This document shows, in pieces, positions 58,264 through 64,000 of a stretch of 64,000 nucleotides of DNA (position 1 is the stretch's first letter; every line of letters starts with the position of its first letter). This DNA comes from Candidatus Thiodiazotropha sp. (ex Monitilora ramsayi) (GTDB lineage Bacteria > Pseudomonadota > Gammaproteobacteria > Chromatiales > Chromatiaceae): NCBI GenBank assembly GCA_025655575.1, contig JAHXIP010000003.1, positions 124,001 to 188,000 on the forward strand, given 5' to 3'. The notes under the pieces are model-generated. The model was not told the origin of the DNA. It saw only the letters and a program-made list of their open reading frames with translations, and ran no database searches. The translations under genes and the position numbers were made by a program.

Positions 58264-59097
58264 ATGACAAGCAGCAAACTCACATTCGTCGGCGGCGGCA
58301 ATATGGCCACCAGTCTGATTGCCGGTCTGATAGCCGATGGCTACGACAGCCAATTAATCACAGTCAGCGATCTGGACAGCGAAAAACTGGCTCAGATGGC
58401 AGCCAGGTTCGGGATTCACACCGAGCCCGACAACGCAAAGGCTATCGAAGACGCCGGCATCGTCGTCCTGGCCGTCAAACCGCAAGTCCTGGAAAGCGTA
58501 GCTCGGGGTTTGGCAGAGACTCTGCAAAATACCCAGCCCTTAGTCATCTCCATCGCAGCGGGCGTACAGGAGACGATTTTACGTGACTGGCTTGGCGGTG
58601 ATGTGACGCTGGTTCGCAGCATGCCCAATACGCCGGCAATGATCCAATCGGGCGCAACCGGGCTGTATGCCGGTCCCGGCGTCACCGATGAGCAACGGGA
58701 TATGGCCGAAAACATCCTGCGCGCAGTCGGCCTCACCCGTTGGGTGGATGACGAGGCGCAGATGGATGCGGTCACGGCGGTTTCCGGCAGTGGACCGGCC
58801 TACTTTTTTCTCATCATGGAGGCGATGGAAGCTGCCGCCATTGAGATGGGACTCGACAATGAGACGGCTCGCCTGCTGGTTCTCCAGACTGCACTGGGTG
58901 CATCCCGCATGGCGATGGAGAGCAGCGACTCGCCTGCCACCCTTCGGGAAAGAGTCACTTCACCCGGCGGCACGACGGAACGCGCACTGGGCATCCTGGA
59001 AGAGGGCAAGCTCAGAGAGTTGTTCGCAAAAGCCTTAAGTGGTGCACAAACCCGTTCTCAGGAACTCTCCAACATGCTGGGACACCGATTGCCATGA
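58264..59097 (+). CDS. proC: Pyrroline-5-carboxylate reductase
   Basis: LTFVGGGNMATSLIAGLIADGY, VLAVKPQVLESVARGL, RSMPNTPAMIQSGATGLYA. Confidence 0.97.
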   Translation: MTSSKLTFVGGGNMATSLIAGLIADGYDSQLITVSDLDSEKLAQMAARFGIHTEPDNAKAIEDAGIVVLAVKPQVLESVARGLAETLQNTQPLVISIAAGVQETILRDWLGGDVTLVRSMPNTPAMIQSGATGLYAGPGVTDEQRDMAENILRAVGLTRWVDDEAQMDAVTAVSGSGPAYFFLIMEAMEAAAIEMGLDNETARLLVLQTALGASRMAMESSDSPATLRERVTSPGGTTERALGILEEGKLRELFAKALSGAQTRSQELSNMLGHRLP

Positions 59098-59687
59098 GCG
59101 GAAGCTACCTCGCCAATCCAATGATTTTTCTGGTACAGACCCTGTTTGGCCTCTACATATTAGCGGTGCTGTTAAGATTTCTGTTACAGCTTGTACATGC
59201 CGATTTTTTCAACCCCATCTCCCAGTTTCTGGTCAAAGCAACCAATCCGCCGCTTAAGATCTTGCGCCGGTTTATTCCTGGCCTCGGCGGCATTGATCTC
59301 GCCGCTGTGATCCTCGCCTGGCTGCTCAAGGCCATCGAACTCCTGCTGGTGCTCAGCATCTCAGGAAATGCCGTGAACCTACTCGGCCCACTGGTCTGGG
59401 CCATACCGGAGTTGGTGGAACTGGTGATCAATATCTTCCTTTTTGCCGTTTTGATCCAAGTGATCCTCAGCTGGGTCAACCCCGGCAGTTACAATCCGGC
59501 AACAGCATTGCTCTACAGCCTTACGGGGCCGGTCATGCGTCCCGCGCAGAAGCTATTACCCCCCATGGGAGGCCTTGATCTTTCACCCATGCTAGTGATG
59601 ATCGGGCTGGTACTATTAAAAATGCTCCTTTTGCCTCCCCTTAAGGCGCTCACTGGGAGTCCATTCGGTAGCACCCCTTTTCTATGA
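59094..59687 (+). CDS. yggT: YggT family membrane protein
   Basis: Hydrophobic YggT repeats: FNPISQFLVKATNPPLKILRRFIPGLGGIDLAAVILAW; VNPGSYNPATALLYSLTGPVMRPAQKLLPPMGGLDLSPM. Confidence 0.95.
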   Translation: MSGSYLANPMIFLVQTLFGLYILAVLLRFLLQLVHADFFNPISQFLVKATNPPLKILRRFIPGLGGIDLAAVILAWLLKAIELLLVLSISGNAVNLLGPLVWAIPELVELVINIFLFAVLIQVILSWVNPGSYNPATALLYSLTGPVMRPAQKLLPPMGGLDLSPMLVMIGLVLLKMLLLPPLKALTGSPFGSTPFL

Positions 59688-59968
59688 CCTGGCACCGTTG
59701 GGAGGGTGATGACCTGATTTTGCACCTGCGCGTGCAACCCAAAGGCAGTAAAGATGCGCTAGTCGGCCCTTATGGCGATAAAGAATATAAGGTTACACTG
59801 ACCGCCCCCCCGGTGGATGGCAGGGCCAACACCCATCTGCTGAAGTTCATTGCCAAGACCTTCGGTCTGCCATGTGCAAGGGTAATTCTTGAATCCGGCC
59901 TCCACTCCCGAAGTAAATGCCTGCGGCTAAAGTCCCCTACACAGCTGCCGATATTTCCGGGAGATTGA
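59684..59968 (+). CDS. yggU: DUF167/YggU family protein
   Basis: LILHLRVQPKGSKDALVGPYGDKEYKVTLTAPPVDGRANTHLLKFIAKTFG. Confidence 0.92.
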   Translation: MTWHRWEGDDLILHLRVQPKGSKDALVGPYGDKEYKVTLTAPPVDGRANTHLLKFIAKTFGLPCARVILESGLHSRSKCLRLKSPTQLPIFPGD

Positions 59969-60084
59969 ATGACCCGGTTTTTTCACTGGGTTTGGTATTA
60001 GGCCACACCTCGCGTATCATTTGCCAATGGGCTGTGTGTTGCGGGTAACGGCCTGTTCTGTCAGGGGAATCACGGGAAAAGGGT

Positions 60085-62061
60085 ATGGACAAAGTACGAT
60101 TTCAAGAACAGCTGCAAGCCTACGAACAGTGGAAGATGGATGTCATCAACACGATCGAGGAGTATGGCCCCTGGCTGGAAGAGAACGACATGTCTTCCGG
60201 GGACACCCAACAGCGTATTGAACACACTCTTGAAGCACTCAGAAGCGACAAGCTGACCATCGCCTTCGTCGCAGAATTCTCCCGCGGCAAAACCGAACTG
60301 ATCAACGGGATCTTTTTCGCCGACTTCGGACGCCGTTTGCTGCCATCGGATGCAGGGCGCACAACCATGTGCCCGACCGAGATCTTCTACGACGACAAGC
60401 GTGACGAGGCCTACGTGAGGCTTCTGCCGATCGAGACCCGACTGCAGGACATCAGCCTGACAAAATTGCGCAAGGACACCAAGCAATGGGTTCACTACCC
60501 CTTGGAAACTGACTCTGTGGAGCAGATGCAGGCGGCCTTGAGCGAGGTCATCCAGACCAAGAGCGTGACCCTCGAAGAAGCCAAGCACCTGGGGCTTTAT
60601 AGCCCCGACCTGCACCCACATCAGTCACAGCCGCCGGAGATGATTGAGATCCCCAAGTGGCGACATGCCCTGATCAGCTTCCCGCATCACTTACTGAAAA
60701 AAGGCCTGACCATCCTCGACACCCCAGGACTCAATGCCTTGGGTACAGAGCCCGAGCTGACTCTAAACATGCTGCCAGCTGCACAGGCCGTACTGTTCGT
60801 ACTCGGCGCTGACACCGGCGTCACGCGTAGCGATATGGAAATCTGGCAACACCACATCAAGGGCTTCCAAAGCGGACGGCAACGCGGCCTGATGGTGGTC
60901 CTGAATAAGATCGACACCCTGTGGGATGATCTGCGTGAGACCGAAGATGTACATGACGCCATCTACAATCAACAAACCGCCACCGCCGGTCTGTTGGGCA
61001 TTGAATCCCGTTCAGTCTTTCCCGTCTCTGCGCAAAAAGGTCTGCTGGCCAAGATCAAAACCGATGACCAATTGCTGGAGAAGAGCGGACTGCTCGACCT
61101 TGAAAATTATCTGGGCCAGGATGTCCTCGGCATAAAACAGCAGATTATTCTCGAGACTGTCGGCGCTGATGTTGGACAGATGCTAGATAACAGCCGCAGC
61201 ATACTGTCAGGCAAGCTCAACGACACCAAGCGCCAATTGGAAGAGCTGGAAGAGTTGAGCGATAAGAGTGACGATGTCATCACCAATCTGATGGAGAAGA
61301 CACGCACAGAGCAGGCTCAGTACTTGCGGGATGTGGAGAGCTTCCAGCAGAGCCGCAAACAGCTCAAACTGCAGGCAGACCAACTGAGTCAAACCCTCAA
61401 TCTGGAATCGCTCAACGATATCATCGATCGTTGCAGAAAGGAGATGACCAACAGTTGGACCACCAGCGGCATGAAGGCTTCCATGAAGAATCTCTTCGAG
61501 GAGATTCGCCGTGTGATGCTTAATGTGGTTACCCAAAGTGAGCAGACAAGAAAGCTGATCCGTTCCATCTACCGAAAATTTCAAAACGAACATGGCTTCG
61601 CTGTGGTGCAGCCAAAGATGTTCTCAATCGTCAAATACCGGGTTGAACTTGAGTTACTGCATCAGGAGGCCGAGGTTTTCCGTAATAGCCCCGTGACCGC
61701 CATGATGGAACAGAACTTCGTGGTCAAACGCTTCTTCTCGGCCCTGGTTGAACGGGCACGCGAGATATTCAGTCATGCCGACGATGAGATAGACGGCTGG
61801 CTGAGCAACACCCTCGAACCTCTTGTGATGCAGATCAAGGACCACAAGGAGATGATGGAAAAGCGGCTGAATAATCTGCAGAAAATCGGACAGTCACGTA
61901 ATACTCTGCAGTACCGCATCCTTGAGCTGCAAGAACAGTATACCGAGCTGGCCAGACAGTTGACCGCACTGCGCAACATGGCCAATCGCATCAACAACAA
62001 CCGCCCGCTACACCAGGCTGAAAGACCCAAACCCAAGCTGGTCAAGCAGAGCGCCTCCTGA
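60085..62061 (+). CDS. Bacterial dynamin-like GTPase
   Basis: P-loop FVAEFSRGKTELINGIFFADFGRRLLPSDAGRTTMCP, DTPGLNALGTEPE, LNKIDTLWDD, long coiled-coil C-terminal half. Confidence 0.85.
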   Translation: MDKVRFQEQLQAYEQWKMDVINTIEEYGPWLEENDMSSGDTQQRIEHTLEALRSDKLTIAFVAEFSRGKTELINGIFFADFGRRLLPSDAGRTTMCPTEIFYDDKRDEAYVRLLPIETRLQDISLTKLRKDTKQWVHYPLETDSVEQMQAALSEVIQTKSVTLEEAKHLGLYSPDLHPHQSQPPEMIEIPKWRHALISFPHHLLKKGLTILDTPGLNALGTEPELTLNMLPAAQAVLFVLGADTGVTRSDMEIWQHHIKGFQSGRQRGLMVVLNKIDTLWDDLRETEDVHDAIYNQQTATAGLLGIESRSVFPVSAQKGLLAKIKTDDQLLEKSGLLDLENYLGQDVLGIKQQIILETVGADVGQMLDNSRSILSGKLNDTKRQLEELEELSDKSDDVITNLMEKTRTEQAQYLRDVESFQQSRKQLKLQADQLSQTLNLESLNDIIDRCRKEMTNSWTTSGMKASMKNLFEEIRRVMLNVVTQSEQTRKLIRSIYRKFQNEHGFAVVQPKMFSIVKYRVELELLHQEAEVFRNSPVTAMMEQNFVVKRFFSALVERAREIFSHADDEIDGWLSNTLEPLVMQIKDHKEMMEKRLNNLQKIGQSRNTLQYRILELQEQYTELARQLTALRNMANRINNNRPLHQAERPKPKLVKQSAS

Positions 62062-62168
62062 TCGACATTTGACGCCTCCTAATCGCCCGGCTTCACCGCC
62101 GGGTGATGATCGACTACACTCCAAGCACAAGATTGGTCAAAAAGACCAGCATCCAAAGGAGGCTCTAC

Positions 62169-62615
62169 ATGACGATAATTAAAACAACCCTACTCTCGCT
62201 GATCCTGACATTGAGCGTCATGTCAGCTTGGGCAGAAAACAGCACAACCATTCCCGGCTACGCAATCCATCACAACGCTATTCCCACAGCATCCCTAGAT
62301 CCCGCAGTCGCCAAGCAGTACGCCATCCAGCGTAGCAAATACCGCGGTCTGCTGAACGTCAGCATCATCAAGACAGAAGAAGGCACCACAGGAAAACCAA
62401 GCAACGGCGTAGTCATGGCAAAAGCCACGAATATCCGCGGGCAGTTGATCAGCATCCCGATGCGCAAGGTTGAAGAGGGTGATGCCGTCTACTACATCGG
62501 TGAATTTCGTATTGCCGATCAGGAGACGCTTAATTTTGAACTACAGGTACAACCCAGAGGGGAGACTCGCTTCTACACCGCCAAGCTGAGTCAGCAGTTC
62601 TTTATTGACGATTGA
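62169..62615 (+). CDS. DUF4426-like exported protein
   Basis: Signal peptide; GYAIHHNAIPTASLDPAVAKQYAIQRSKYRGLLNVSI. Confidence 0.75.
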   Translation: MTIIKTTLLSLILTLSVMSAWAENSTTIPGYAIHHNAIPTASLDPAVAKQYAIQRSKYRGLLNVSIIKTEEGTTGKPSNGVVMAKATNIRGQLISIPMRKVEEGDAVYYIGEFRIADQETLNFELQVQPRGETRFYTAKLSQQFFIDD

Positions 62616-62663
62616 TGACCCTTAGATATTTGATACGCCACCCGAAACCCTGTCGCATGATAT

Positions 62664-63347
62664 TCAAAATACATGTGACAGGGTATACAAGCCAAATGCG
62701 ATCACCAAAAGACCCGCTACACGCCTGACGCGGATGTCTTTTGACCAGCGCGCCAAACTGCCAGCCACCATGCCCATGGCAAAAAGGTTCGGCAACGTAC
62801 CTATGCCGAAGGCAAGCATCAGTCCCGCACCCTTTAACACACTGCCAGCTGAAACCGTCCACACCAGCATACTGTAGACCAGGCCACAGGGAATCCAGCC
62901 CCAGACCAGTCCCAACATCCAAGCCTGAGCAGGTGTCCTGACCGGTAGCAGCCTTCTGGCGAATGGCTCGATACGGGTCCACAAACGCCCGCCCAGTTTT
63001 TCGATCTGGGCCAACCCCATCCACCAACCACCTAGATAGAGACCGAGCAGGATCATGAAAACTGCGGCGATCACCAGCAAGGTCTGCTGTGCTATATAGA
63101 TCGGTACGACTTCCGCCAACAACATGCCCAATCCACCCATGATACCCCCGGCCACTGTATAGCTAGTGACACGTCCCAGGTTGTATCCCAGTTGGTAAGG
63201 TAAGGTACTCGGGAAGTGATGACGTATCTTTTCCGGCAGGCCGAAAGTCAAAGCGCCAACGATACCTCCACACATACCCACACAGTGAGTACCACCGAGC
63301 AGCCCAACAACAAAAGCGGCCAGGTAACTACCCTGCTCAAGCATCAC
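62664..63347 (-). CDS. Sulfite exporter TauE/SafE-like (DsbD/UreH-type) membrane protein
   Basis: FVVGLLGGTHCVGMCGGIVGALTFGLP, LGLVWGWIPCGLVYSML. Confidence 0.88.
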   Translation of the reverse strand: MMLEQGSYLAAFVVGLLGGTHCVGMCGGIVGALTFGLPEKIRHHFPSTLPYQLGYNLGRVTSYTVAGGIMGGLGMLLAEVVPIYIAQQTLLVIAAVFMILLGLYLGGWWMGLAQIEKLGGRLWTRIEPFARRLLPVRTPAQAWMLGLVWGWIPCGLVYSMLVWTVSAGSVLKGAGLMLAFGIGTLPNLFAMGMVAGSLARWSKDIRVRRVAGLLVIAFGLYTLSHVF

Positions 63348-64000
63348 AGTCCCTCTTGATGGCGGGTAGATACCGCATGGCTAATAAAATCAATACGAGC
63401 ACCGGTATTCCCATGGATGTAGTAATAAGGAAAAAATTCACATAGTCGATGGCATCCACCATAACACCCGAGAAACCACCGATAAATTTTGGCAACAGCA
63501 ACATCACTGAACTGAAGAGGGCATACTGGGTCGCAGAATAGGAGACATTAGTCAGACCAGAAAGATAAGCGACAAAGGCCGAACTCGCCAGACCCGCGCT
63601 GAGATTATCTGCTGATATAACCAGCGCCAACATCGGGACATTATTACCGATACCGGCCAACCAGGCGAAAAGCAGATTGGTCGAAGCCGCCAACACCCCC
63701 CCCAGAAACAGCACCCGCATGACTCCCATGCGGGTCACCAGCAGACCACCGGCTATGGCACCCAGTAAGGTCATTACTACACCCAGCAGATTCGCGAACA
63801 GCGCCACCTCACCCTTGGTAAACCCCATGTCGACATAAAATACATTGGAAATGACGCCAAGCACTATATCGGAGATCCGATAGGTGGCAATGAGCGCCAG
63901 AATCAACAAAGCATGCCAGCGGTATCTTCGAATAAAATCCACGAAAGGGCTGATGATCGCACCATAAATCCACTCAAGCAGATAGCGTAGGTGTCGAGGC
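63337..64000 (-). CDS. MFS permease, AmpG-like (truncated by the window edge)
   Basis: Multi-TM with YRWHALLILALIATYRISDIVLGVISNVFYVDMGFTKGEVALFANLLGVVMTLLGAIAGGLL; reading frame continues to the window end. Confidence 0.8.
   Translation of the reverse strand, partial: PRHLRYLLEWIYGAIISPFVDFIRRYRWHALLILALIATYRISDIVLGVISNVFYVDMGFTKGEVALFANLLGVVMTLLGAIAGGLLVTRMGVMRVLFLGGVLAASTNLLFAWLAGIGNNVPMLALVISADNLSAGLASSAFVAYLSGLTNVSYSATQYALFSSVMLLLPKFIGGFSGVMVDAIDYVNFFLITTSMGIPVLVLILLAMRYLPAIKRDCDA

Overview
The window reads as ordinary gammaproteobacterial chromosome (a sulfur-oxidizer-like lineage is an inference), with no prophage, CRISPR array or full-length transposase. Most genes are recognisable families: modC (5' truncated), a GAF/PAS/GGDEF/EAL protein, cfa, gshA, dusA, rimO, cnoX/ybbN, fkpB, ispH, a complete minor-pilin/PilY1 operon, thiO, tRNA-Thr(CGT), pilT/pilU, yggS-proC-yggT-yggU, a dynamin-like GTPase, and a 3'-truncated MFS/AmpG-like permease at the right edge.

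The most interesting part is about 8-24 kb. It looks like a methanethiol/C1-sulfur catabolic island: an SBP56/methanethiol-oxidase-like gene (mtoX), a SCO1-MauG fusion, a second SCO1, a TlpA-like thioredoxin, GSH-dependent formaldehyde oxidation (adhC/fghA), a two-gene NAD-type formate dehydrogenase, glutathione synthesis (gshA) and a periplasmic DsrE-like protein. A TetR-family gene is divergent from mtoX. I found three copies of the palindrome AATGAA-CA-TTC(A/G)TT, each inside the 17-bp spacer of a sigma70-like promoter, in front of mtoX, the tlpA-like gene and gshA. This predicts an undescribed TetR regulon linking methanethiol oxidation to glutathione supply.

Other items worth checking: an 87-bp MITE-like element directly upstream of the fdh operon, a frameshifted cupin remnant, a 4-Cys MarR/cytochrome P460 pair with two operator copies, a secreted 5x62-aa repeat/transglutaminase-like protein with paired upstream palindromes, an operator-plus-attenuator-like leader before a DUF2892 gene, and a probably unannotated 46-aa Cys-rich membrane protein. 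All calls are from reading the sequence; no database search was run.
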